A stretch of DNA of 64,000 nt from Acidobacteria bacterium RIFCSPLOWO2_12_FULL_66_21 (GTDB lineage Bacteria; Acidobacteriota; Vicinamibacteria; Vicinamibacterales; 2-12-FULL-66-21). The stretch spans positions 1-64,000 of the forward strand of contig MELC01000027.1 in assembly GCA_001767455.1 (NCBI GenBank), in the 5' to 3' direction. The translations under genes were made by a program, and so were the position numbers. Below, piece by piece: positions 1 to 8,301 of the stretch; the first letter of the stretch is position 1; every line of letters starts with the position of its first letter. The notes beneath the pieces were generated by a model. It had not been told where the DNA came from. It saw nothing but the letters and a program-made list of their open reading frames with translations, and did no database searches.

Positions 1-1
1 T

Positions 2-57
2 GGAACCGGCCCACGCAAACAGCCCGAGCGCACGCGCTGCTTGCGTGGGCCGGTTCC
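2..57. repeat. 17-bp perfect inverted repeat
   Basis: Positions 2-18 and 41-57 are perfect reverse complements (arm GGAACCGGCCCACGCAA) separated by 22 nt. The hairpin lies 53 nt past the stop of the minus-strand ADOP permease. No T-tract follows on either strand, so it is either a factor-assisted or bidirectional transcription end or the edge of an element lying outside the window. Confidence 0.6.
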
Positions 58-109
58 GCCTGTCCCTGCCGCGCTGCGCGCGGCTCGACGGTTCAACCCG
101 CTGCCCGGG

Positions 110-2581
110 CTACCCATCCATCTTCAAGGCCTCGGTGGGTTCGATCCGGAGAACACGACGCGCCGGCACGATGGCGGCAAGCAGGGCGATGCCGATCATC
201 AGCGCCAGGTAGGCCAGCAGCCGCGCCGCGCCGCCCGGCGACGGCCTTGCATTCACCGCGTGGAGCATGGCCGCCGTGAGAACGCCGCCCAGGAGGACGC
301 CGGCGGCGACCTGGGCGAGTGGTCTCCGGGCGACCGTGGCAGCGACGCGCCACCCCTCGCCGCCGAGTGCCACACGGAGCCCGATCTCTCGCGTACGCTG
401 CGAAACCGTGAACGACAGCACCGAGTGAATGCCGGCGAGCGACAGCAGGAGGGCGCCTGCGCTCACTCCGGTGACCAGCCAGAAACCGAGCCGAAGCAGG
501 TACATCTCGACCCGGCGCACCTCGTTCAGCGGAACGGCGTCGTGGATCCGGATGGTGGGATCGACGCCGGCGGCCAGGGCCCGGAGTCGGGGCACGAATG
601 ATTCCGGCCGACCCTTGACGTGCACCACGAGGTAGGCCGGAATCGCGGACCCCGGGGCAGCGGGGTGATAAATGCCGGCGCTCTCGGGCTGCTCACGGCC
701 CGCGGGCCTTCCGATGTCCCGAACGACGCCAATGATCTCGTACCATGGTTCGGCGCCGGAGCCGACTTCGCCGAACCCAGGAGGCTCCGCGTAGCGCACC
801 CGCCGGCCGACCGCATTGCCACCACCGAGAATCCTGTCGACAAACGACTGATTGACAATGACGACGCGTGCACCAGGCGCCATGTCCGCGGCACGGAAGC
901 CCCGTCCCGCCGTGGCCGGAGCGTTCATGAGCGGGAAGTAGTCCGCAGCCACGGCCGCGGACTTGACGCGGAGACGTCTGCCGTCGGGATCCGGAGTCGC
1001 CGCCATGCCGCCATCCAGCTCGATCGGGCGAGTCCACCGGCTCATGAGGGGCAGCCCATCGGAGAAGGTGACCCCGGCGACCGCCGGCTCGGCTTCCAGC
1101 TTGTCCTCGAGCTCTCGGAACGTCGCGGCGAACCGTGCGACAAAGCCTGCGCGCGAGGCATCGATGGGAGCGCCGAGCGCCGTGTCGCGATCCATCTCCA
1201 GGCGGGCCGACAGGAACTCCTCCGACCCGCTCTGCACGGCGCGAATGTCCACGGCCTCGCCGCGCAACAGGCCGGCCAGGACCGGAAAGGCCACCATGGC
1301 CGCGACCTGCAGGATGACCACCGCCGTCCAGACGCCACCAAAGCGGAATCCACCTCCGCCGGCCGTCGCCATGCGCAGCCGGCGATCCAGCGCGCCGGTG
1401 ACCTTGAGCGCCGGCACGACGCCGGCGACGAGCGCGGCCAGCACGGCGAGCAGGCAGGCATAGAACACGGTCGCGGGCGACAGGCCGCTCCTGTCCCAGA
1501 ACGCGGGAGCTCCACTGTTGGGCCCCAGCACGACTTCGATCAAACCGAATTTCCATCGAAGGGCGGCATCGGCGGCGATCAGCCCGACAGCGGCCGCCGC
1601 GGCTGCGAGCAGCAGGGCCTCGGCGAAGAGCTGCCAGATGATGCGGCCGCGAGTGGCCCCGAGGGCACTCCTGACGACGATCTCGCCTTCGCGGGCAGCC
1701 GCCCGGGCGAACATCAGGAGCGCCACGTTGGCGCAGATGATGACGACGAGCAGAATCAGAAAGAGATTGATTGTCAGGAACTCGACCCCAGAGACGTGCT
1801 GGAGCAGACTCGCGGCATACGGCTCGACCCGCGGCGTCACGATGTCGCGTGTGCCGGGGATGCCGGCGGCGGCCCGCCCGCCGACGGCGGTCAGCTCGGC
1901 TTGCGCCTCCGACATCGTGACGGCGTCGGCAAGACGCCCGATGACTCTGACGCCGGGATCTCCTGGTTGGTGCTGCGGGACATCCAGACGGAGCGGCACC
2001 CAGAGTGTCCCGCCGGTCGGCGATTCGAACCGCGCCGGCATGACGCCCACAATCGTGTGCACCGTGCGGCCCAGACGGACCGTGCGCCCGATGATGGCCG
2101 GATCGCCGTCGAAATGCCTCTGCCAGAGGGCGTGCCCGACTACGACGACCGGTGCGGAGTCCGGCCGCTCGTCTTCGGCCGCCAGGGGACGCCCGAGAAG
2201 CGCAGGCACTCGGGCGAGCTGGAACACCGACGCCGTGACCTCCACAACGCCTACCAGCGTCGGCACCCGATCCGCCGCGATCAGGTTACGGGTGCGGTTC
2301 CGGAATGCCCCCAGGTCCTCGATCGTCGCCAGTTCCTGCTGCCACCTGACCACGTCGTGCAGTGTCGGGTTCTCCGCACGCTGCGAAGCCGCATCCCAGT
2401 TCTGGATGGTGACGACCCGATCCCCCTCGGCGATCGGAAGACTCGGGAACACGAACCGCGTGACCAACTCGAATCCGGCGGCGCCCACCAGGATGGCGAA
2501 CGCCATGGCGAACCCGCAAATGCAGGTCAGCGCCGGGTACTTCCGCAGCATCCGGACGCCGAGCCGAACGTCGAGCGACAT
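110..2581 (-). CDS. ADOP-family ABC permease (FtsX/MacB type)
   Basis: This is an inner-membrane permease of the acidobacterial duplicated orphan permease family, with two FtsX/MacB-like halves and no ATPase encoded nearby. The start at 2581 gives an N-terminus reading DVRLGVRMLRKYPALT followed at once by the first membrane helix, the usual ADOP beginning. In-frame alternatives are ATG 2644 and GTG 2677. A periplasmic MacB-PCD-like domain follows, then three helices near residue 280, a second periplasmic domain, and three C-terminal helices ending in IEPTEALKMDG, where the family usually has a similar P(x)EALR-like end. Unlike the other ADOP gene in this window it has no PadR partner and no N-terminal soluble extension. 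Substrate unknown; macrolide/peptide export or envelope roles are only guesses. Confidence 0.88.
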   Translation of the reverse strand: MSLDVRLGVRMLRKYPALTCICGFAMAFAILVGAAGFELVTRFVFPSLPIAEGDRVVTIQNWDAASQRAENPTLHDVVRWQQELATIEDLGAFRNRTRNLIAADRVPTLVGVVEVTASVFQLARVPALLGRPLAAEDERPDSAPVVVVGHALWQRHFDGDPAIIGRTVRLGRTVHTIVGVMPARFESPTGGTLWVPLRLDVPQHQPGDPGVRVIGRLADAVTMSEAQAELTAVGGRAAAGIPGTRDIVTPRVEPYAASLLQHVSGVEFLTINLFLILLVVIICANVALLMFARAAAREGEIVVRSALGATRGRIIWQLFAEALLLAAAAAAVGLIAADAALRWKFGLIEVVLGPNSGAPAFWDRSGLSPATVFYACLLAVLAALVAGVVPALKVTGALDRRLRMATAGGGGFRFGGVWTAVVILQVAAMVAFPVLAGLLRGEAVDIRAVQSGSEEFLSARLEMDRDTALGAPIDASRAGFVARFAATFRELEDKLEAEPAVAGVTFSDGLPLMSRWTRPIELDGGMAATPDPDGRRLRVKSAAVAADYFPLMNAPATAGRGFRAADMAPGARVVIVNQSFVDRILGGGNAVGRRVRYAEPPGFGEVGSGAEPWYEIIGVVRDIGRPAGREQPESAGIYHPAAPGSAIPAYLVVHVKGRPESFVPRLRALAAGVDPTIRIHDAVPLNEVRRVEMYLLRLGFWLVTGVSAGALLLSLAGIHSVLSFTVSQRTREIGLRVALGGEGWRVAATVARRPLAQVAAGVLLGGVLTAAMLHAVNARPSPGGAARLLAYLALMIGIALLAAIVPARRVLRIEPTEALKMDG

Positions 2582-2719
2582 GCCCGTCGTCCACCCCAGT
2601 GTCCTCGCGTCGCGAACACCTTCTGTCGATGTCGGGGCGAACATGCGGCCTCGCAGTCTGGTGTCGGAATTCGACACAAGCCTACGGGCTCGGCGTGTTG
2701 GAAGTCAACAACACGAACT

Positions 2720-5263
2720 TCAACTTCCGCACGCGGGCGGCACATCGTCGATCGTGACCCGCCCCACGTTGCCGTCGACGGTGACGATCTGACCGTCCGC
2801 GATTCGACGGCTGGCGACGCCGGTTCCGATGACCGCAGGAATTCCGTACTCTCTGGCCACGATGGACGCATGAGAGAGCAGGCCGCCGATGTCGGTGACG
2901 ACGGCCGCGGCCATGGCGAGCAGGGGCGTCCAGGCCGGGGATGTCATCGGCGCGACCAGCACGTTGCCGGCCTTCATCCGATCGAATTCGTTGATCGAGT
3001 GGATGACCGACGCCGGAGCGGTCACGCGTCCCGGGCTCACCGGGATGCCACGGATTCCGTTGCCGGCGCCCGCCGCGCCGAACTCAGGCATCCAGCGGCT
3101 CAGGCGAAGGCCGAAGACCTTGGACAGACCCGGGAGCAGGACGGGGGGCTTCAATGCCTGGTGCTGCTTCCATCGTTCGCGTCTCTCGTGCACGTTCCGC
3201 TTCATCTGCTCCGCATCGACGTCGAGTTGCGCGCGCAACGCCTGATGGAGCTCCACCGCGGTGACGAAGAACACGTCCGCCGGATCGTCGAGGAAACCGG
3301 CGCGCACCATCCGGGCGCCGAGCTCGAGAATGAACCGCCGGACGACCGGCCAGCCCAACCCGAAGAAGAACAGCACGTCCTCGCGGAGCACCTGGCCGTA
3401 GTCGAGCAACGCGAGCATCGATGACACCACCGCGCGGCGCACCGGACCGAGCGAGGCCTTCAACCGGGCTTCGGCGGCGAGCCGGTCGCGCCGCGCCTGC
3501 TCGACGCGCGGAAGCCGCGCCCCGTCGGCGAGGAACAGTTTGATCCTTGCGAGCACCAGGGCGGGACACTCGCCGAGCGTCGGTTCCATGAAGTCGAGGT
3601 TCGAAATCTGGAAGCCGTTCCGATCCAGGTACTCGTGAAAGCGCGACAGCCACGCGCGCCCGGCAGGGCTCTGCCCCAATCGGGCCTCAACCTCGCCGGC
3701 CGGCGATTCGACGAACACCCTTTGGAGCCCGGCATCCTCGCGGACCGCTTCGGAGAGCGCGTGCAGCTCCTTTTCGGCCCTCGTCGCTTCGCTGTCACGG
3801 CCCCGCAGCAACACCGCAAGCGGCACGCGGTGTCGTTCGGGGACCACGAGCGGATAGAGGCGGCTGAAGGCCTGCTCGATCTGACCGCTCATGCGGTTCA
3901 GCATGACGGCGCGAAAGTAGTCCGCGTTCGCGCGGCAGACGTCGGTGATTCCTTCCCACAGCGTTGCCGGCTCGGCTCGTTGCGCGTCGAGATCTTTCCA
4001 CTTCCCGACGGTCCGCTGGTACTGCGCAAGCTCCGTGCGGCGCCACCCGCTCTTCCAGAGGTTGGAGAGATAGCGCCGATACGCACGGACCGACGGCAGG
4101 CGCAGGGCCGAAAGGATGTGAACTTTGCTCGGGTCTGCCTGGGCGAAGACGTAGCCGTTGATGGTGACAAGCTGCCCCGCGTCGGGCGGGACGGCTATCC
4201 CGGACTCCCTCGCAACTTGCCTCAGGACCTCAGCGCCGAGCGGCAGGTAGGTGGTTTCGAACAGCGGAGAAACAGGCCGGGGCATCAACTCGATCATGCT
4301 GCTACGTATCAGCATGGTCCCCTTCTTCTGGGCCCCCCACGACACCAGGCCGGTGATCGGCCGCGATTGGACGATGAAGAACCGCCGGCCGTCGTGGACG
4401 AATTCGATGTCCTGGGGCGCGCCGAAGTGCGCTTCGATTCCGAGGCCCAGGCGGCCGAGTTCCGCGCACTGACGTCGCGTCAACGTCGACCGACGACGCC
4501 GCTTCTCGGTCACCGGGACGACGCGAGTCGCACCGTCCTCCGCGACTTCCATTTCGACCTTCTCGGCGATGTATCGCTCGCGCACCTTCACTTTGGCCTT
4601 GTCGAGCCGGTATGTGTCCGGCGTCACGCGGCCCGACACCACGAGCGTCGCCAGGCCCGGATTGGCCGTGATGACGATCTCTTCGCGGTCGCTGGTGACC
4701 GGGTTCGCGGTGAACATGACGCCGGAGGCGCGTGCGGGTACCATCGCCTGCACGATGACGCCCATCGCCGGCGGCGCCCCGCCAGGCGCCACGCGCTCCC
4801 GGTAGCCGACCGCGCGAGGGGACCACAGCGACGCCCAACAATCGCGAATCGCGCGCAACAGAGCGTCGGTGCCGACAATCTGCAGGAAGCTGTCGTACTG
4901 GCCCGCGAAGCTGGACTCCTGCGTGTCCTCCGCGGTTGCGGAGGAGCGGACGGCGACGGCGGGGTGCCTGAGGGATGTGTAGCTGTCGATGATCTCACCG
5001 GCAATCTCCGGCGGGATCTCTCCGATCTCGAATCGGCCGCTGCCCGCATGCGGTCGGCGACATGATTCGAAAGCGGCTGCGGTCACGCAGAAGCCGGGCG
5101 GCACCGGAAAGCCGGCGCGCGCCAGCTCTCCCAGCCTCGCGGCCTTGCTGCCCACGAGGCAGAGATCGGCCATCTTGATCTCGTCAAGCCGGTGGACGTA
5201 CGTCACGTGACTTGCTCGCGAGAGTTTCTCGGCACAATCCGATGCCGGAGCGACCTGCGCCAT
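2720..5263 (-). CDS. PEP synthase-like dikinase / rifampicin phosphotransferase-like protein
   Basis: The protein has 847 residues. The N-terminal PEP/pyruvate-binding ATP-grasp domain (about 15-310) begins with LVGSKAARLGEL and contains VRSSATAEDTQESSFAGQY and FTANPVTSDREEI. A middle domain (about 320-740) follows, then a C-terminal phosphohistidine swivel domain with GGLLSHASIVARE, the catalytic His being about residue 798. It ends there, without the C-terminal PEP-binding TIM barrel of true phosphoenolpyruvate synthase. ATP-grasp, middle domain, then C-terminal His is the layout of rifampicin phosphotransferases (about 860 residues) and of uncharacterised PpsA-like enzymes. I infer phosphotransfer from ATP to an unknown acceptor; antibiotic inactivation is possible but not shown. 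It lies 138 nt before the ADOP permease on the same strand and diverges from the BlaI operon. Confidence 0.85.
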   Translation of the reverse strand: MAQVAPASDCAEKLSRASHVTYVHRLDEIKMADLCLVGSKAARLGELARAGFPVPPGFCVTAAAFESCRRPHAGSGRFEIGEIPPEIAGEIIDSYTSLRHPAVAVRSSATAEDTQESSFAGQYDSFLQIVGTDALLRAIRDCWASLWSPRAVGYRERVAPGGAPPAMGVIVQAMVPARASGVMFTANPVTSDREEIVITANPGLATLVVSGRVTPDTYRLDKAKVKVRERYIAEKVEMEVAEDGATRVVPVTEKRRRRSTLTRRQCAELGRLGLGIEAHFGAPQDIEFVHDGRRFFIVQSRPITGLVSWGAQKKGTMLIRSSMIELMPRPVSPLFETTYLPLGAEVLRQVARESGIAVPPDAGQLVTINGYVFAQADPSKVHILSALRLPSVRAYRRYLSNLWKSGWRRTELAQYQRTVGKWKDLDAQRAEPATLWEGITDVCRANADYFRAVMLNRMSGQIEQAFSRLYPLVVPERHRVPLAVLLRGRDSEATRAEKELHALSEAVREDAGLQRVFVESPAGEVEARLGQSPAGRAWLSRFHEYLDRNGFQISNLDFMEPTLGECPALVLARIKLFLADGARLPRVEQARRDRLAAEARLKASLGPVRRAVVSSMLALLDYGQVLREDVLFFFGLGWPVVRRFILELGARMVRAGFLDDPADVFFVTAVELHQALRAQLDVDAEQMKRNVHERRERWKQHQALKPPVLLPGLSKVFGLRLSRWMPEFGAAGAGNGIRGIPVSPGRVTAPASVIHSINEFDRMKAGNVLVAPMTSPAWTPLLAMAAAVVTDIGGLLSHASIVAREYGIPAVIGTGVASRRIADGQIVTVDGNVGRVTIDDVPPACGS

Positions 5264-5280
5264 GGTCGCTCATGCAGCGG

Positions 5281-5440
5281 TCGGATCTTGCCGCGAGAAC
5301 TGGAACGGTGCAAGCTGGCGGGCTCCTCCGTCGAACGCCTGATGAATCTGCTGACGGCGCTCGACCACGATGTCGAGATCGTAATTCGGCGAAAGCCCCG
5401 CTCGCGGAAGGGTGGCCGGATTAGCGTCGTCGCCGCCTGA
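5281..5440 (+). pseudogene. 3' remnant of an XRE/HTH antitoxin-like gene
   Basis: One frame ends in LAGSSVERLMNLLTALDHDV followed by EIVIRRKPRSRKGGRISVVAA and a TGA at 5438-5440. This is typical of the C-terminus of small XRE-type antitoxin-like regulators with an HTH_37 domain. The upstream part that should hold the recognition helix does not read as such a domain in this or another frame. I take it as a decayed 5'-truncated copy. No toxin partner is visible next to it. Confidence 0.5.
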
Positions 5441-5467
5441 GTGGCACTACCTGCCCATTCAAACCGC

Positions 5468-5520
5468 TTGACAGGTGGCGGCTCCAGCGAATATATTCGC
5501 GACGGGCGAAAAAATTCGCC
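5468..5520 (+). promoter_or_regulatory. Promoter with two BlaI-type operator palindromes
   Basis: A good sigma-70 promoter is visible: TTGACA at 5468-5473, an 18-nt spacer and TATATT at 5492-5497. The -10 sits inside the perfect 14-bp palindrome GCGAATATATTCGC (5487-5500). A second palindrome, GCGAAAAAATTCGC (5506-5519), follows with centres 19 bp apart, covering the expected start of transcription. The gene it feeds is a BlaI/MecI-type repressor, so autoregulation by two repressor dimers blocking polymerase is the natural reading. Confidence 0.72.
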
Positions 5521-5542
5521 GTCACGATTCCTGCGGAGCCGC

Positions 5543-5938
5543 ATGCCCAAGCTGAAGACCGTCGATCTCACACGCCGGGAAAGCCAGATCATGGAGATCC
5601 TCTATCGCCGCCGGCGGGCGACGGTCGAGGAGATCCGATCCGAGCTGCCGGATGCGCCGAGCCCGTCCAGCGTCCGCAAGCTGCTGGACATCATGATCGA
5701 GCGCGGCCTTCTGACGCGCGAGTACGACGGCCCGCGGTTCATGTATTTTCCGGCGGCGAAACCCGAAGAGGCCCGCCGGTCCGCGCTGAAACAACTGGTG
5801 CGGACCTTCTTCGACAACTCACCGGGGTCGGCGATTGCGGCGCTGCTCGACATGACGTCGGCGCAGCTGTCGGCCGCCGACTACCGGCGCCTGAACAGCC
5901 TGCTGAAACGCGCGCGCGAAGAAGGAGATGAGCCATGA
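5543..5938 (+). CDS. BlaI/MecI/CopY-family repressor
   Basis: The 131-residue protein begins MPKLKTVDLTRRESQIMEIL, a typical BlaI start. A winged helix follows (ATVEEIRSELPDAPSPSSVR, about residues 25-65), then a C-terminal dimerisation segment with NSPGSAIAALLDM. ATG 5543 is preferred over upstream starts because GGAG lies just before it and the family begins here. The stop overlaps the start of the downstream M56 gene (ATGA at 5935-5938), so the two are co-translated. In known systems an M56 sensor protease causes loss of BlaI repression after a signal; the signal here is unknown, and no beta-lactamase gene is adjacent. Confidence 0.9.
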   Translation: MPKLKTVDLTRRESQIMEILYRRRRATVEEIRSELPDAPSPSSVRKLLDIMIERGLLTREYDGPRFMYFPAAKPEEARRSALKQLVRTFFDNSPGSAIAALLDMTSAQLSAADYRRLNSLLKRAREEGDEP

Positions 5939-8301
5939 CTGCTGCCTTTCTCGATCCCGCCATCTCCGCCACTCTCTGGATCGCCATCAAGGCGTCGGTG
6001 TTGCTGGGCGTCGCCGCCATCGTGCAGACCGTGATGTACCGCCGAACGTCCGCGGCGATGCGCCACCTGGTATGGACGCTCGCCGTTGTCGGCGTGCTCC
6101 TGCTTCCGATGGTGTCGCTCGTGCTGCCGGAGTGGACGGTGGTGACTCGGACGGCAGCGACGAAAGCCGTGGACGCAGCGCCGCGAGTGGGTACCCTCGA
6201 GGAACCCGCAGCTCCGGCGCGTCCGTCCGGGTCCCTCGCGGAAAGCGCCGAGCCCCCGCTCGTTGCGCGGCCGGCGGTGAGCACCCGCCTTCGCGGCTCC
6301 GCCGCTACGGCGGACAGGCTCTCGTGGCCGACGGTGATTGCCGCCATATACGCTGCCGGCGTGCTCGTCATGCTGATTCAGCTGGCGATGCAACGGCGGA
6401 GGATCGGGCGGCTCGCGCACGAGGCGACAGACCTGCGCGACCCGGAATGGACGCGGCTGCTGCATGAGTCCGCGGCCAGCACGCACGTCCATCGTCCGGT
6501 CCGTCTGCTGCGAAGCCGCGAGTGCAGCATGCCGATGGCCCTCGGCATACGCCGGCCGGCAATCCTGATTCCGGCGACGGCCGATACCTGGCCTGAAGAC
6601 AGACGACGCGCCGTGGTCCTTCACGAGCTGGCGCACGTCGCGCGGCACGATTGCCTCACGCAATCACTGGCGTTTGGGGCCTGCACCATGTACTGGTTCC
6701 ACCCGGCCGCGTGGTGGGTTGCGCGGCGCCTGCGCATCGAGCGGGAGCTCGCGTGCGACGACTGTGTGATCGCGGCAGGCGCTCCGGCGCGCGACTATGC
6801 GGGCCACCTGCTCGAGATCGCGTACAGCCTGGGGAGCCAGCGGGCGCCGGCCCTCGCGGTCGCCATGGCGCGTCCACGACAGCTCGAAAGCCGCATGCTG
6901 GCCGCGCTGGACGGGGCGCGCAACCGGACGGTGCCGGCGCTGCGCGTGCGCGTCGCGGGGGCGGTGATCGCGGCCGTCCTGCTCGTTCCGCTGGCAAGTG
7001 CCACATCGAAGGCGGCTGCGGTGGCACCTGACGCGGATCGCACGTCGGCAACCGCGACCCCGGTGCCCGCTCCGGAACAGAAGGTTGTCGGTCCGCGGTT
7101 GAAGGCCGTGGAGTGGCCGCTGATAGAGTCCGCCCGCCGCTTCGTCCGCGCTGCCGCGGAAGCGATCGGCGTCGCGCAAAACGGGTTGCCAGGCACGTGG
7201 GAAATCCGTCCGGCCGGCACGGAGGGCACCGTCCATCTGCGACTGGTGGAAGTGAACTCCTCCTCCGGCTCGAACATACCGATCACGCAGCTGGAAGGAC
7301 TCACGGCCGCGCAACTCACAGGCGCAGGCGGACCCGTTCAGTTCCGGCTGCGGCGCGATGCAGGCACGTTCACGTTCGAGGGCGTGTTCCGCGGTGGTGT
7401 CGGCGCCGGTACGTTCTCATTCACGCCGGATCCGAACTTCCCGGCGGAACTGGCAAAGCGCGGCTTTGCCCGGCCGGCCGCGCTCGAGCAGTACCAGTTG
7501 GCCCGGCACGACGTGGGTTACGCGTTTCTCGACGAGCTGAACAAGCAGGGTTACGCAAAGCCGCGGACCTCCGAGCTCGTTCGCGCCGGTCAGCACGGTG
7601 TGGCCCTCGGGTATCTGCGCGACATGGGCGCTCTCGGCTATCGGCTCGGTGCGCTGGAGCCTTTGATCACACTCCGGGACCACGGGGTGACTCCGGCGTA
7701 CGTTCGCGAGCTCTCGGCCCAGGGATACAAAGGACTGCCGGCCGACGATCTCCGCCAGGCGCGCGATCACGGCATCACTCCGGAGTACGTGCGGGCGATG
7801 CGCGACGCCGGTTACAGCTCGCTCTCGATGGAGCAGTTGATCAAGGCGAGAGACCATGGCGTCAGCGCGGAGTTCGTCCGCGAGCTCGGCGAGGCGGGTC
7901 ATCGCAAGCTGCCGCTCGATCAGCTGATTCAGGTGCGCGATCACGGCGTGTCGCCGGAGTACGTGCGCGACATGCGCCAGCTCGGGTACGGAGTGCCGGT
8001 CGACGAGCTCATTCGGGCGCGCGACCACGGCGTCAATGTCGAGTTCGTGCGCGGTATGACAACACGTGGCTATGCCGGACAGTCCCTCGACTCCCTGGTG
8101 CGGCTCCGCGATCACGGCGTAACGCCCAAGTACGCGCAGGAACTGAAGGCGCTCGGATACGACCGTCTCTCCGCCGATGATCTGGTCACCCTTCGTGACC
8201 ATGGTCTGACGCCGGATCGGATTCGTGCCGCCAACACGCGCGCCGGCACGCGGCTGCCGGTCGACATGCTCAAGAGTCTCGCCGCAGGAGGAATGAGATA
8301 G
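5935..8301 (+). CDS. BlaR1-like M56 metallopeptidase with C-terminal 29-residue repeats
   Basis: The membrane-embedded zinc protease has 788 residues. Hydrophobic segments lie near residues 12-30, 38-60 and 125-145. The zinc motif VVLHELAHVARHDC has HELAH at 230-234, and the second motif RIERELACDD (E271 as likely third ligand) follows. A helix near 340 leads to the extracytoplasmic part. Residues about 524-788 are nine tandem units of 29 residues (one of 28) with the consensus DHGVTPEYVREL then LGY, replacing the penicillin-binding sensor of BlaR1. A middle region (390-510) resembles a small beta domain seen in related sensors. The gene is translationally coupled to the BlaI gene and probably releases its repression on sensing an unknown ligand. 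Confidence 0.88.
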   Translation: MTAAFLDPAISATLWIAIKASVLLGVAAIVQTVMYRRTSAAMRHLVWTLAVVGVLLLPMVSLVLPEWTVVTRTAATKAVDAAPRVGTLEEPAAPARPSGSLAESAEPPLVARPAVSTRLRGSAATADRLSWPTVIAAIYAAGVLVMLIQLAMQRRRIGRLAHEATDLRDPEWTRLLHESAASTHVHRPVRLLRSRECSMPMALGIRRPAILIPATADTWPEDRRRAVVLHELAHVARHDCLTQSLAFGACTMYWFHPAAWWVARRLRIERELACDDCVIAAGAPARDYAGHLLEIAYSLGSQRAPALAVAMARPRQLESRMLAALDGARNRTVPALRVRVAGAVIAAVLLVPLASATSKAAAVAPDADRTSATATPVPAPEQKVVGPRLKAVEWPLIESARRFVRAAAEAIGVAQNGLPGTWEIRPAGTEGTVHLRLVEVNSSSGSNIPITQLEGLTAAQLTGAGGPVQFRLRRDAGTFTFEGVFRGGVGAGTFSFTPDPNFPAELAKRGFARPAALEQYQLARHDVGYAFLDELNKQGYAKPRTSELVRAGQHGVALGYLRDMGALGYRLGALEPLITLRDHGVTPAYVRELSAQGYKGLPADDLRQARDHGITPEYVRAMRDAGYSSLSMEQLIKARDHGVSAEFVRELGEAGHRKLPLDQLIQVRDHGVSPEYVRDMRQLGYGVPVDELIRARDHGVNVEFVRGMTTRGYAGQSLDSLVRLRDHGVTPKYAQELKALGYDRLSADDLVTLRDHGLTPDRIRAANTRAGTRLPVDMLKSLAAGGMR
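7504..8290 (+). repeat. Nine tandem 87-bp coding repeats
   Basis: Unit starts are at 7504, 7591, 7678, 7765, 7852, 7939, 8023, 8110 and 8197. All steps are 87 bp except one of 84. Each unit encodes a helix-turn-helix-like hairpin with a DHGV core, then a Y/F-V-R-x-L/M helix and a G-Y pair. DNA divergence among units suggests age rather than recent expansion. Confidence 0.85.

Noticed and set aside
120-140. TpsiC-like GGTTCGATCC suggesting a tRNA (also GATTCGAACC near 2020)
   Set aside because: Both lie within the ADOP coding sequence and no acceptor stem or anticodon arm can be built around them.
7504-8290. Regular 87-bp repeats as a CRISPR array
   Set aside because: They are translated in one frame, have no constant repeat plus variable spacer structure, and form part of the M56 protein.
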